Assembly (NCBI GenBank): GCA_002279935.1
Contig: NCCZ01000020.1
Span: 1 to 44,237 of the forward strand
Length of the DNA: 44,237 nt
Reading direction: 5' to 3'
Source: Hyphomicrobium sp. 12-62-95
GTDB taxonomy: Bacteria > Pseudomonadota > Alphaproteobacteria > Rhizobiales > Hyphomicrobiaceae
The notes under the pieces were generated by a model that saw only the letters and a list, made by a program, of their open reading frames with translations, searched no databases and was not told the origin of the DNA. The position numbers and the translations under genes were made by a program. This document shows positions 6,851 to 15,924 of this stretch, piece by piece (within the stretch, counting starts at the first letter, position 1; every line of letters starts with the position of its first letter).

Positions 6851-7757
6851 GGCCGGGCTCCGAACAATACAAGAGCACGCTACCTGAAGCGCCGCCTGCC
6901 TCACAGCAGATCACGGGGATATCGGAAAGCCGACGTTGCGCTCGCCGGAACGATTTCGATCTAATTTCTATCTAACCTGCGGATGGCCTGTCGCGCGGAT
7001 CGAATGATCGTTGATGATCAGCCATTCCGTCGATACCGGGCCTGCAAGGCCGGTACGGTCCAATACGTAATTGCGTCAAAATTTACGTTTGGGATCGCAA
7101 ACCCACATTAAGGTTAAGCTAAGGAGCACAGCGAGAAGCGGGCTCGCGTTTGAGGGCGTGTTCCTAGCGGACGGTTGACTCGGCCTAATCGACGGTGCCG
7201 TACGCGGGGGTGGGAGAGTGGTGAGTGAGGATCCCCCCAAAGTGGTCTCAGCTACCCACTCTCCCATTAGCCTGGCAATCTTGAGGGCTTCACCGCCAGG
7301 TATTTGCCGAGGTGAGCTCCGTGCGGGAAGCGCCGTCTCGACATAGCTTCTCTGATCGAGGCCCACACGGTGCGGGGTAAGCTCGCGGATGGAATCTCAA
7401 TCATCGCTTGCAAGGTGTTTCTTTTGGCACGCGGTGTCGACTGAGGTTTTGCTTAAGTAGCAATTTAACGTGGTAAATTATTCAATCCTCTATGGCATTG
7501 GCGCTCGGGTTCGATCCCCACGCTATTGGCACCCGATCCGAAGCGCAAAGTCCGATGGACCGGCGTGCGGCCTGGAGCATAATCTGGGCCAGGGCATAAT
7601 CGTGGACCTGCTGCGGTACCGCTGAGTCGGCCCTCACGCCGGTATGACGCGAGGGCCGGGGAGCTCGGACGGGGGTCCGGTGTCAACCGGCAGAGAGCCG
7701 CCGCAAGTCTTCCAGGGCGCTCGCGACAAGTCTTGCGCTGACCTCATGCCGAGGCTG
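6851..7757. other. long stretch without a convincing gene
   Basis: No frame here has a good start and protein-like composition. Two things stand out: the inverted repeat at 7211-7266 (separate entry), and GGGTTCGATCCCC near 7507-7519, which resembles the T-arm of a tRNA. I cannot fold a full tRNA around it. It could be a trace of an old attachment site. Confidence 0.4.
7211..7266. repeat. perfect 11-bp inverted repeat with 34-base loop
   Basis: TGGGAGAGTGG (7211-7221) and CCACTCTCCCA (7256-7266) pair exactly. The loop contains a smaller TGAG/CTCA pairing and a C6 run. It has no T tract and no neighbouring gene end, so it is not an obvious terminator; a structured RNA or a protein-binding site is possible. 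Confidence 0.5.
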
Positions 7758-8112
7758 TTAATTGTGGCTGAGCTTTACGGCCATCTCCAGCTTCCGGACA
7801 ACATCACCCACGGTGAGTGAGGGCGCCTCGCATAGGTGGTCCACGGCGATCCAGTGCTGATCTTCCAGTTTCTTTGCATGAACCTGATTACCGTGGAGGG
7901 CCTGCTCGACCGCTTCCAGTTCACCTGCCCTGGTTGAAACGTCCGTTTTTCCCTCCGTCGGCGACCCGCGTGTCGGGGCCCTCGTTTCCGCTCTTCAGTA
8001 AATAATAGAGAGCGGCGTCTCATGCCGCCATGCGCTTGCGGAGCGCGTCGAATAGATCGGTCATTTGTTCGCTGCCGTTCAGCTGTGATTGCAGCTGTTC
8101 GTCGAGTGTCAT
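7758..8112 (-). pseudogene. broken hypothetical gene (stop plus frameshift)
   Basis: ATG at 8112, with AAAGG seven bases upstream, opens a 30-codon frame (MTLDEQLQSQLNGSEQMTDL, ending LRKRMAA) closed by TGA. The same frame continues past this stop with protein-like sequence (DAALYYLLKSGNEGPDTRVA). A different frame then reads TRAGELEAVEQALHGN through to VVRKLEMAVKLSHN and a stop at 7758. One internal stop and one frameshift would explain the three pieces as one former gene of about 115 residues. A real 30-residue protein followed by unrelated sequence is the alternative. Confidence 0.4.
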
Positions 8113-8184
8113 TGCCCAACCTTTATTGACCGTTGCGTGACAGGGACTTCGAATCACCCTAAAAGCGCCACTGCGCTCCTCGGG

Positions 8185-8246
8185 AAGTCGACCCTTAAGC
8201 AACGAGGATGAGAGCGCGTCGCGGCAAGGGTAGGGTCGGCTTTTTT
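8185..8246 (+). terminator. terminator-like structure with a T6 run
   Basis: AAGTCGACCC pairs with GGGTCGGCTT (one G-T pair) over a long loop holding a smaller GC stem, followed by six T. No plus-strand gene precedes it closely, so it may end an unseen transcript or be chance. Confidence 0.35.
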
Positions 8247-8291
8247 CTCTCTTTCAAAAGTCTTCGGACTTAACAAGAGAGGTGTGCCCTT

Positions 8292-8594
8292 ATGCCGACA
8301 TCGATAAGCAACATGAACCGGACTGAAAGAAACCGAGAGGCTGCAAAGTTTCGCGATCGGGGATTTCAGCTACATAATATCGATATAGCTGACCTTCGGG
8401 AAATGCTGAATGGACGTAGGTTTCGACCATCTCGCGGATGGTCAGACGCCTATGAACTCCGCACGCCGACCGGCGACACCTTCGGCGTGGTCGCAGATGG
8501 TAGTGGGGATCTTGTCTACATTTTCGCAACGAACGGCGGCCGTATTCCAGCCGGTCTACGACACGCGGCGGCCGTTCTGACCGCTACGGTCTAG
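8292..8594 (+). CDS. hypothetical protein (100 aa)
   Basis: ATG at 8292 is preceded by AGAGAGG at a good distance. The protein has a polar helical first half (MPTSISNMNRTERNREAAKF) and a strand-rich second half around SDAYELRTPTGDTFGVVADG and DLVYIFATNGG. No family is recognised. It is followed by a perfect hairpin at 8606-8634, which suggests a single-gene transcript. Codon use looks like that of the other island genes. Confidence 0.65.
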   Translation: MPTSISNMNRTERNREAAKFRDRGFQLHNIDIADLREMLNGRRFRPSRGWSDAYELRTPTGDTFGVVADGSGDLVYIFATNGGRIPAGLRHAAAVLTATV

Positions 8595-8605
8595 CACCGA
8601 GAGGG

Positions 8606-8634
8606 TGCGCAACCCATCACGTTCGGGTTGCGCA
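8606..8634 (+). terminator. perfect 10-bp hairpin after the 100-aa gene
   Basis: TGCGCAACCC pairs with GGGTTGCGCA around nine bases, 12 bases after the gene's stop. No T run follows, so it may act as a barrier or a stability element rather than as a classic terminator. Confidence 0.5.
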
Positions 8635-8916
8635 TCCGCTCCGCACGGTGGCCTCCCTTCCGCTGAAATAAGCAATGCGCTCGGGCATACCACGAATGCA
8701 CCTTGTAGGTGCTGTGGCTTCTGCTGGCTTGCGATTTTCCTCCCGAACAGGCCGCCATTCTCAACTTGCTAACCGGCTATTCCTACGGCTCATGGACAGC
8801 CGAGGTAGGCCCAAAATCCTGCCCTACCCGAGGCTTTTGCGGAGCGCGAATGCGCCCTCGGTCGGCAGACGCATTCGACTTGACTTTGGCAAAAACAAAC
8901 GAGGGGTCTTTGAAAT

Positions 8917-9954
8917 ATGGAGACGAAACTACCGTTTTTGCATGCGGAACGATCGCGGTTTGGCGTCACGTATTACTATGTGCGCGTCAATCGCGGACGA
9001 CGCATTCGGATTAAAGGCGACTTCGGCACGCCCGAGTTTTTGGCCCACTACCACGAGGTGGTCGCCGCTGAGGCACCACCGCCGAGGGAAGCTAATCCGA
9101 GCGTCCATCCTGGCTCCTTCGGCTGGCTGGTCAAGGAATGGCTCAAGTCGGCGGACTGGTCTGCAGCAGCTCCTGCAACGCAAAGCCAGCGAAAGGCTTT
9201 CTTAGACCAGGTTGTCACAACGCTGGGCGATGTGCCGCTACGTGCGGTCAAGCGCCAGCAACTTCTTGATGAACGCAATCACCGCAGGGAGACACCCTGT
9301 TCGGCGAACAACTTCGTCAAGACGGTGCGCGCGCTGTTCCAGTGGGCCACTGAACGAGGTCTGGTGGAAGAAAATCACGCGCATCGGGTGCCCTTCATAA
9401 AGATCAAGTCGCCCGGTTACCGACCATGGACGATGGAAGAAGTTGAAACGTACCGAAAGTGCTGGCCGCTGGGTACGCGCCAACGCGTTGCTCTTGAAGT
9501 TCTTTTGAATACCGGTCTTCGCCGAGGCGACGCCATCCGGCTCGGGCCGCAACACGTCGCTGATGGCGTTGCCAGTATCCGAACAGAAAAGACGCGCATG
9601 GAGGTCCACATACCGATCCTGCCAACTCTTCAAGAAGCGATACAAAAAGGCCCAATCGGGGACACCACATATATCGCGCGTTGGGATGGAAAGCCGATGG
9701 GCCGAGACAGTTTCAGTATGTGGTTTCACGAAGCATGCACTGTCGCGGGAGTGCCGGGCTCTGCTCATGGTTTGCGCAAAACGGCGGCTACCATGATGGC
9801 GGAAGCGGGCGGCAGCGAGCGGGAGCTCATGGCATTCTTCGGATGGAGCACGACGTCTCAGTCGCAGGTCTACACACGAGAAGCTGATAAACGGCTACTG
9901 GCAGCACGTGGCGCGGAGCGGATGAGAGACATGTTTATGCGGCAAGACAGATAG
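8917..9954 (+). CDS. int: tyrosine recombinase (integrase) of the island
   Basis: The 345-residue protein has an N-terminal SAM-like core-binding domain (about 65-155) and a C-terminal catalytic domain. The visible catalytic set is Arg202 (NTGLRRGDA), Lys225, His284 and Arg287 (HGLRK), Trp310 in the place often held by His (FFGWS), and nucleophile Tyr319 (QVYTREAD). All are present, so it is probably active. It catalyses site-specific insertion and excision of the island. The gene lies about 220 bases from the junction with the porin remnant, as expected for an integrase next to its attachment site, and ends at a strong terminator. Confidence 0.93.
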   Translation: METKLPFLHAERSRFGVTYYYVRVNRGRRIRIKGDFGTPEFLAHYHEVVAAEAPPPREANPSVHPGSFGWLVKEWLKSADWSAAAPATQSQRKAFLDQVVTTLGDVPLRAVKRQQLLDERNHRRETPCSANNFVKTVRALFQWATERGLVEENHAHRVPFIKIKSPGYRPWTMEEVETYRKCWPLGTRQRVALEVLLNTGLRRGDAIRLGPQHVADGVASIRTEKTRMEVHIPILPTLQEAIQKGPIGDTTYIARWDGKPMGRDSFSMWFHEACTVAGVPGSAHGLRKTAATMMAEAGGSERELMAFFGWSTTSQSQVYTREADKRLLAARGAERMRDMFMRQDR

Positions 9955-9984
9955 CGCTCCACCGCCTCAGTTGACATCTAAAAG

Positions 9985-10017
9985 GACCCGCTCCCGGTGC
10001 ACGGGGCGGGTCTTTTT
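9985..10017 (+). terminator. rho-independent terminator of the integrase gene
   Basis: GACCCGCTCC pairs with GGGGCGGGTC (one G-T pair) over a short loop and runs into TTTTT, 31 bases after the integrase stop. Confidence 0.85.
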
Positions 10018-10052
10018 ACGTCAGGCGACCACACTATTGGTTTGGGATAAAG

Positions 10053-10103
10053 CTCCCGAAATTCTCCCAAAATCGGGCTCCCAAAAGCCTCCCAAATGCT
10101 CCC
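10053..10103. repeat. phased CTCCC repeats beside the integrase gene
   Basis: CTCCC, usually preceded by G or T and followed by an A-rich run, starts at 10053, 10064, 10078, 10089 and 10099, spacings of 11, 14, 11 and 10 bases. Near helical phasing next to an integrase and a junction suggests arm-type recombinase or excisionase sites, which is inference. Confidence 0.45.
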
Positions 10104-10177
10104 GCACTGGGAAGCTGCGTTTCAAGAAAGCGTTTTTGCTACGGTATTTTGCCGCCATTTCCTCGTTCGGGATGTAA

Positions 10178-11524
10178 AGCGCCACCACCGCCCGCAAGGG
10201 CAACCGCAAGGTTTCGCTGACGGTCTCCGGTTGGGTCGGCCAGCAGATCTCGTTCTGGGATGACGGCGTCGAGAGCAACTCGTACGTCCATGACCTCGGC
10301 TCGACGCTGGGCAGCCATGTGAAGTTCACCGGCTCGGCTCAGATTTCGTCCGGCTGGTCGGCCGGCTACGTTCTGCACATCGAAGCGATTTCTAACGACT
10401 CGCTGACGATGAACGCGGACACGCCTGTCGGTCCTGGTGCCCTCGCGGGTGGCGGTAATGTTCAGACGCTGCAGTCCTACTGGTTCGTCAAGTCTGATCA
10501 TCTGGGCAAAGTCGGCGTTGGCAAGCAGTCGCAGGCCTCCGACAACACCGCAATCCTCGTGGACGGTTCGGGCTCGCTCGTTCCCGCCAACTGGGTCGCG
10601 TTCGACGTCAACAGCTTTGCTGTGCGCGGTACTGGTGCTCTCAACTTGTTGTCGCCCACCCGCGGGACGGGATTCCTCAACAACGGTGAGATCACCGGTT
10701 TTGCTGGTAAGACTTGGGGCTCGATCGGTAGCTGCTATGGTGGCGGCGCGTGGGGTGATTGCAACGGCGCTACGCAGAACGTTGTCCGCTATGACTCGCC
10801 CACCTTTGGCGGCTTCTCCGTTTCGGCCTCCTGGGGTGAGGACGATATGTGGGACGTGGCCGCGCGTTATGCCGGTGAGCACCATGGCTTTAAGTTTGCT
10901 GCTGCCGCTGCCTACAATGAGATCACCGGCGGCGGTGTGAACAACACTTATGCTGGCGGCCAAGGTAACATCGTCCCGCAGCCTGACGTCGAGTACTTCC
11001 AGGTCGGTGCCTACCTTCAGCACGTTGCTACGGGCCTGTTCGTCTACGGTGCCTATGGCAACAACCAGCTCGATGTCGCCTGGGGTGACATTGATGGGAA
11101 CGTGTATGGCGATGGTCGTACCGCTGACCTTGAGAATGTGAACGGTGATGTTGAGGCTGATAACTTCTATATTAAGGCTGGCTTGCGTTCGAAGTGGAAC
11201 CATCTTGGCGCCACGGTCTTCTATGGCGAGTACCTGAACAACCAGGCCGATACGCGGGGTTCTGGTTCGTTTGCTGACCTTGGTAATGGGCCCGATGGTG
11301 GTACCCTGGGCACAGTGTCTCAGAGCGATGACCTTGAAGTTTGGGGTCTCGGTATCGTTCAGGAGGTAGACGCCGCTGCTATGTCGGTCTGGGTTAAGTA
11401 CCGTCATCTGTCTCTTGACACGGCAACCTCGATTGACGCCGTCGATGGTGGTAATCTTCTTAATGTCCAGGGTAACACCGAGGACTTCCAGTACGTCGGC
11501 GTCGGCGGTCTGATCAACTTCTAA
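10178..11524 (+). pseudogene. porin gene missing its 5' end at the island junction
   Basis: The frame reads from just after a TAA at 10175 through ATTARKGNRKVSLTVSGWV to a C-terminal Phe, as in alphaproteobacterial porins. The first part of such porins (signal peptide and the Leu/Glu-rich segment before ATTARKG) is absent, and unrelated integrase-side DNA precedes it. A GTG at 10319 could start a shorter product, but without a signal peptide it could not reach the outer membrane. The remaining barrel is intact over about 448 codons. The missing 5' part probably lies at the other end of the island, outside this window. Confidence 0.8.
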
Positions 11525-11549
11525 GCTGATCATAACTTTCGTCTGGTTG

Positions 11550-11585
11550 AAGGCCGCGCAGCATTGCGCGGCCTTCTTCTTTTTA
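11550..11585 (+). terminator. rho-independent terminator of the porin gene
   Basis: AAGGCCGCGC pairs perfectly with GCGCGGCCTT over six bases and is followed by CTTCTTTTT, 26 bases after the porin stop. Confidence 0.9.
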
Positions 11586-11814
11586 TGCCATGCGCATTTG
11601 TTTGAAGCCGCATCGAAGCCGGCTGATCGCAGACATCGAACTCAGCACGCGTGCACCACGGCCCGCGATCGGGCCACGCCGAGACGTAAAGATACGTAAG
11701 AATAGTGCCCGGAAGTTCTGAAACGCTTTGCCAACACGCACCGGTCTAACTTTTCTCAGCCATCGTCCTCTGTCGGCTGGTGGAGTTGTGATCCAGGTGT
11801 GAGGCGGCGAGTAC

Positions 11815-12189
11815 ATGAGCAATCTGGTCCTGTTCCCAGCATCAAGAGTTCGTTCTGTTGGGGAAAACATTGCGTCCGACGATCGGCCGACCCAGGGCTT
11901 TCTCCTGAAGCTGCTGCTTCGCCTCATCAAAGCAATCGATAACAGCGTTGAGACCAACGTCACGGCGTGGATAGACGATGACCGGCTCGTCGTGGGACGC
12001 AGCGGCGCAGTCCGTGGCGTCTGGGAGATCCGCGATGACCAATTTTCCTGGATTCCAGCCGGCTTTCTCTTGCCGCGCTGCCAGTTTCCGTCCGTACAAG
12101 ATGCTGCGAGCTACACAATCCACTGCATTTTTCAGCATCCCGTCCGCCAGCCTAGACAGAAGGAAAATTGCGACAACTCGGCCTCTTAG
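11815..12189 (+). CDS. hypothetical protein (124 aa)
   Basis: The protein begins MSNLVLFPASRVRSVGEN, has a helical stretch around GFLLKLLLRLIKAIDNSVE, and a strand-rich part (DDRLVVGRSGAVRGVWEIRD, then FSWIPAGF). No family is recognised. There is a GA-rich stretch but no strong ribosome binding site before the ATG. It stands alone between the porin terminator and the coiled-coil gene. Confidence 0.6.
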   Translation: MSNLVLFPASRVRSVGENIASDDRPTQGFLLKLLLRLIKAIDNSVETNVTAWIDDDRLVVGRSGAVRGVWEIRDDQFSWIPAGFLLPRCQFPSVQDAASYTIHCIFQHPVRQPRQKENCDNSAS

Positions 12190-12306
12190 TCCTCTTGTAG
12201 TGGAATCGACCCCCGACGGATCAGTAGTAATTCTCAGTTGTTTCTACCGAAAGCCAGGAGATTGAATCACGTCACGGTCTGCGGTGGATGACGGTAGATA
12301 GGGGCT

Positions 12307-13680
12307 ATGGACATTATGAAACCGCTATATCTGGCCTGGCCGAGCTGGCTGCCGGACTTGTCGGCAATGTCGGAGGCTTCAGATCGTTCGACAGGGATGC
12401 TCTTCGATATCCTTCTGATCACCGCCACGGCGGCTCTCGCATGGACGCTGGCTATGAATGCCCGGCGGCTCAAGGCGTTTCATGAGACACTACACGCGGT
12501 CCTGGTCAACTCACAACAAGTCGCTGCCTCGACGAACGACGCCGAACTCAATTCCCGCAGAACTTTGACCATCCTTCACAACTCACTGTCGGATGTGAAA
12601 TCGATTGCGGATGCACTCGTTCAGGGGCAGCGCCGGCTCGATGACGTCGTCAAAACCCAGTCGTCGTCCTTGGACGCCCACCGCAAAACGATGGATACCA
12701 CCGTCGAAGCTTTCTTCGAGAAACTGACCGGACATACCCAGTCCCTCGCGGCTGCCCCGCAGTCCTTTGCAGCATCGGTGCATACGCTGTCTGGAGTGGC
12801 TCTGACGATCGAGAATCTCGTCGAGCTCCAATCCAAATCGGTTGAGGCGCTGGCTGGCCGCATTGAGGAGTTGCGCCCCAAAATCACCGACACGGCGGCG
12901 ACGTTGGAGTCCTCCTTAGACGACAGCATCGAGAAACAGCTGCTCCGGTACAAGCAAGCACTCGCCTCTATGAATGACGACGCGGCAACGAGTTTAGAGG
13001 AAAAGGTTTCAGCGCTCCGCGAGGGGATCGCGAACGACGTGTCCGTTCGTTTGTTGGAGGCTGAAAACGACCTTAAAGGGCTTTGCCGCTCCATCGCGAC
13101 CGACGTCCAGGCTCTCACGGATCTCTGGCGCGGTGTGGACGGAAAACTTGGTGACGCCTCGCAAGACATAATGCAGCGCTGGTCGTCCCGCCTGCTTGCT
13201 ATGCAGAATAATCTCGATAGCGCGGTCGTTGACGTGTCCAACGCTTTGGCGGACCGCGTCGATGCTTTGACGCTCGCGGTCGGAATGAATGCGGACGTGG
13301 TTCGCAGAGACATCCTCAACAGAATTGAGGACCTCAAGGAAACGGCCAGGGTGTACGACGGTCTGGCCAAGTCCATGGTGGATAGTCGAGAGGCCTACAT
13401 CAATCATGCATTGAATGAGATAGCCGAAAAGGTCGATGCCACATGCGGCCGGCTCGACCTGGTGTCCCAAGAAATGAAGCAAGAACTGGATGGTTTCGTT
13501 CTACGAGCCGAGCAACTGGCCAGGACTCCCGTTGCTGCGTTGCCGCCGCACGATGACACTGCACGAGCGGCCAGCTGGAACCCCCGCGATGACACTCCGT
13601 CCCTTCCGGCGGAGAGAGACTGGTCCGTCGAACATGCCCTGACCCATGCGACCAGGGCTCTCCGGTCGGCACGCTTCTAG
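12307..13680 (+). CDS. membrane-anchored coiled-coil protein (457 aa)
   Basis: A hydrophobic span at about residues 31-50 (FDILLITATAALAWTLAMN) anchors the protein. Almost all the rest is long amphipathic helix with heptad-like spacing and few Gly or Pro, ending in a short disordered Pro/Asp-rich tail. It has no enzymatic motif. Architectures like this serve as envelope scaffolds or structural filaments; weak similarity in layout to chemoreceptor-like or MotA-associated coiled coils is not enough for a name. The exact start is uncertain (several ATG near 12307-12316). Confidence 0.75.
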   Translation: MDIMKPLYLAWPSWLPDLSAMSEASDRSTGMLFDILLITATAALAWTLAMNARRLKAFHETLHAVLVNSQQVAASTNDAELNSRRTLTILHNSLSDVKSIADALVQGQRRLDDVVKTQSSSLDAHRKTMDTTVEAFFEKLTGHTQSLAAAPQSFAASVHTLSGVALTIENLVELQSKSVEALAGRIEELRPKITDTAATLESSLDDSIEKQLLRYKQALASMNDDAATSLEEKVSALREGIANDVSVRLLEAENDLKGLCRSIATDVQALTDLWRGVDGKLGDASQDIMQRWSSRLLAMQNNLDSAVVDVSNALADRVDALTLAVGMNADVVRRDILNRIEDLKETARVYDGLAKSMVDSREAYINHALNEIAEKVDATCGRLDLVSQEMKQELDGFVLRAEQLARTPVAALPPHDDTARAASWNPRDDTPSLPAERDWSVEHALTHATRALRSARF

Positions 13681-14160
13681 CCGTTGAAAACCGGCCATCC
13701 ATAAGGGAATGAATATTGCCGCCTTTCCGGGGCAAAGGCCGGCTTGCAGAGCCCCGTTATCTCCGCGTTCGGTGTGAGGCCGGGAGCATCCGGACGGCAC
13801 GCGGAGCCTGTCGAGTGCGCTGATCGATTGCGTTCGACCCGTGGAGCTGTACGCCCAGACCCCACCGTGTCTCCGAGACATCCATGCGGCGTCGCAGCCG
13901 CGCCTTGGGAGATGAAGCTGCTACCGCATCGGAACGGTTGCCCCATCTGGATCCAGGCAAAAAATGCTGACGTAGGCTCCCGAATGCCTACCACGCGTCA
14001 ATCTTTCGACTGGTAGTTCTTCGTAAGCGCAAACGCCATCAGCACCGCAGACGAGCAAAATCACCGCGTCCAGCCGGCTGTCTTTCCGATCTTTTAAGGC
14101 GTGCAGTTGAAGCTGAGAGGACAGAGGCCAGAGCAAGACCTTGGCGCCGGAGACGAAACA
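13681..14160. other. 480-base stretch without a convincing gene
   Basis: Frames on both strands lack protein-like composition and good starts. The end of this stretch contains GGAG eight bases before the PopZ-like start and probably its promoter. Confidence 0.4.
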
Positions 14161-14643
14161 ATGAGCGAAACAGCGTTGGACGACATCTTAGCAATGGTTC
14201 GCCGTCTCGTGGCAGAGAGCGAGGCAGCAACGGCAGTGCAGCACAGCCCGCTGCCGGGCGAACTGCCAGGGACATCGGCGCGCGCGCCGCGGGCTTTGCA
14301 GCACGACCTGAGCAGCCGGCCCGCCAAAGCCCTGCCAGGCCTTGCCCCTGACCCAGCTGTCGAACTGGCTCGGCTCCTGGACCGGACGCGCGCAGCCGTC
14401 GATGATCGCCGTCAAGCCAGCCCGTATGCCGATGCAGCCGCTGTCTCTCAAACCGGCTCCGCAACGCAGCCGGCCCGACCCGCGCAGGGCGGTACTCCTG
14501 GCACGCAATTTACCAACGAAGATCGCGCGGTCATCTTGTTGCGGAGGGAAATTCGCGGTTGGTTGGATGCCCATATGATGGCACTCGTGGAGCGCGCGTT
14601 GGCGTCCAATGTCGCTGACGGACACGACCCACGGATCCGGTAG
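14161..14643 (+). CDS. PopZ-like polar organising protein (DUF2497-like)
   Basis: Start at 14161 is chosen over an upstream ATG because GGAG lies eight bases ahead and the protein then begins MSETALDDILAMVRRLVAES, matching the N-terminal helix of PopZ. The middle is Pro/Ala/Gln-rich and disordered. The C-terminus (AVILLRREIRGWLDAHMMAL, then VERALAS) matches the conserved PopZ oligomerisation helices with WLD. PopZ forms a polar network that holds the chromosome origin and cell-cycle factors in alphaproteobacteria. This copy is 160 residues and diverged, so a second, specialised paralogue is likely. Confidence 0.7.
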   Translation: MSETALDDILAMVRRLVAESEAATAVQHSPLPGELPGTSARAPRALQHDLSSRPAKALPGLAPDPAVELARLLDRTRAAVDDRRQASPYADAAAVSQTGSATQPARPAQGGTPGTQFTNEDRAVILLRREIRGWLDAHMMALVERALASNVADGHDPRIR

Positions 14644-14963
14644 GCGGTCTTGCCTGAACGGACCCAACCATTGCGATCAGGCGTCTTGACTGACGCCGGC
14701 GTCCACGTCATTGGCATGCTCCACCAGTGATCCGGCGACACCGATCGCGGTCCGCGCTGACTGTGAGCGATCGACACCCGCTCAATGACGCCGACAGCAC
14801 CGGGATCGACGAGGAGATCCATCGCCTGGCGGTTAGTTAAATCAGGGGACAGTCGGGATAATCGGGCGGGTCGCTACGCTCAAGGCCGCCAACAAAATGC
14901 GCGGACTGCAGCCACGCCAGGCCACGGCGATCACCTGCCCTGGGCGCGGTCAGAGCCGGCAGA
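14644..14963. other. 320-base stretch without a convincing gene
   Basis: It lies between two convergent genes. I see no terminator with a T tract and no plausible frame. Confidence 0.35.
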
Positions 14964-15647
14964 TCACGGCACCTGACCCGGCCCTAAGCCACGGTCCGCC
15001 AAAACCTTGAGGCCCAAATCGGCATTCATCTTAATCTGGATCAGTTGCGCCAGGGAGGTGACGCCGAGCTTGCTCATCATCGTGGCACGATGCGTTTCCA
15101 CAGTTCTGAAACTCATGTCGAGTGCGAGAGCGATCTCCTTGCTCGTCATCCCTTCGCACACAAGATCCAGAACCTGCTTCTGCCGTGCGGTCAGCTCGCT
15201 CAGCTTCCGGGAATCGGAAAGTGCCTCCGAGAGAAATGGCAAGGATCGTCTCGATGCCACCGCGTTTTCGACAATGCTTTGCAACCGGTCCAAGTCGAGC
15301 GGTTTGGAGATGAAATCAAACGCCCCCGCCTTCATCGCCTTGACGGCCGTTTCGACGTCGGCAAAGCCGGTGATGAGCACTACGGGGATCGACAGACCGA
15401 GCTTGGCAATCCGGTCGATTAATTCAACACCGCTGATCGGATGGAGCCTCACATCCGCGATGACACAGTCGATGCTGGGTGTCCACTCCAACGCGCCCAA
15501 GAAGTCAACGGGGGATGTGAACCCCCGGACACGGTGCCCCAGAGACTTGACGTACTTCGACATCCCATCGAGCAGGTCTCTGTCGTCCTCCACGATCGCG
15601 ATCTTGTAACTCGGCGTGGAGGGTTCGGACGAATTCTTCTGAACCAT
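14964..15647 (-). CDS. FixJ-family two-component response regulator
   Basis: Start at 15647 is chosen because AGG lies seven bases upstream and the receiver domain begins soon after; the longer frame to 15776 adds unrelated residues. The receiver domain (KIAIVEDDRDLL to SKPLD) has the acidic pair EDD, the phospho-acceptor Asp in IADVRLHP, Thr in LITGFAD and Lys in ISKPLD. The C-terminal LuxR-type HTH reads LTARQKQVLDLVCEGMTSKE and RTVETHRATMMSKLG. No histidine kinase is encoded nearby, so the partner is elsewhere. FixJ relatives control oxygen, stress or photosynthesis genes. Confidence 0.9.
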   Translation of the reverse strand: MVQKNSSEPSTPSYKIAIVEDDRDLLDGMSKYVKSLGHRVRGFTSPVDFLGALEWTPSIDCVIADVRLHPISGVELIDRIAKLGLSIPVVLITGFADVETAVKAMKAGAFDFISKPLDLDRLQSIVENAVASRRSLPFLSEALSDSRKLSELTARQKQVLDLVCEGMTSKEIALALDMSFRTVETHRATMMSKLGVTSLAQLIQIKMNADLGLKVLADRGLGPGQVP

Positions 15648-15924
15648 GGACCTGCCTATCATTGTTTGCACGGACGAATTTCCACGAGGTGGGGCGCGCA
15701 AACACTTACGTATCAAGTTCAAATTCTCCTGTTCAGGGTGGCGATGCTTACGTATTGGCACGCTTTCGTTCCTCATCTGGCACTAGGAAAGACCAGCCAT
15801 CATTCCGAACGGATGTGCTGCCCGTCAGTCATTCGAAAATGGGAATTATCGCGCTGGCATTGCTGGTGCCTGTTGATCTGCCTCAATTCGCACGCAGACC
15901 GGGACCTTACTGAGGATTGTCCAA

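Noticed and set aside
7500..7530. tRNA-like T-arm (GGGTTCGATCCCC)
   Set aside because: No acceptor, D or anticodon stems can be formed around it within the expected distance, so I do not call a tRNA gene.
8675..9205. open frame of 176 codons overlapping the integrase start
   Set aside because: Its composition is Arg/Ser-rich like a frame shadow and its second half lies in another frame of the well-supported integrase.
10139..11533. 464-codon frame opposite the porin
   Set aside because: A long antisense frame is expected opposite a GC-rich barrel gene; the porin strand has clear family motifs and a terminator.
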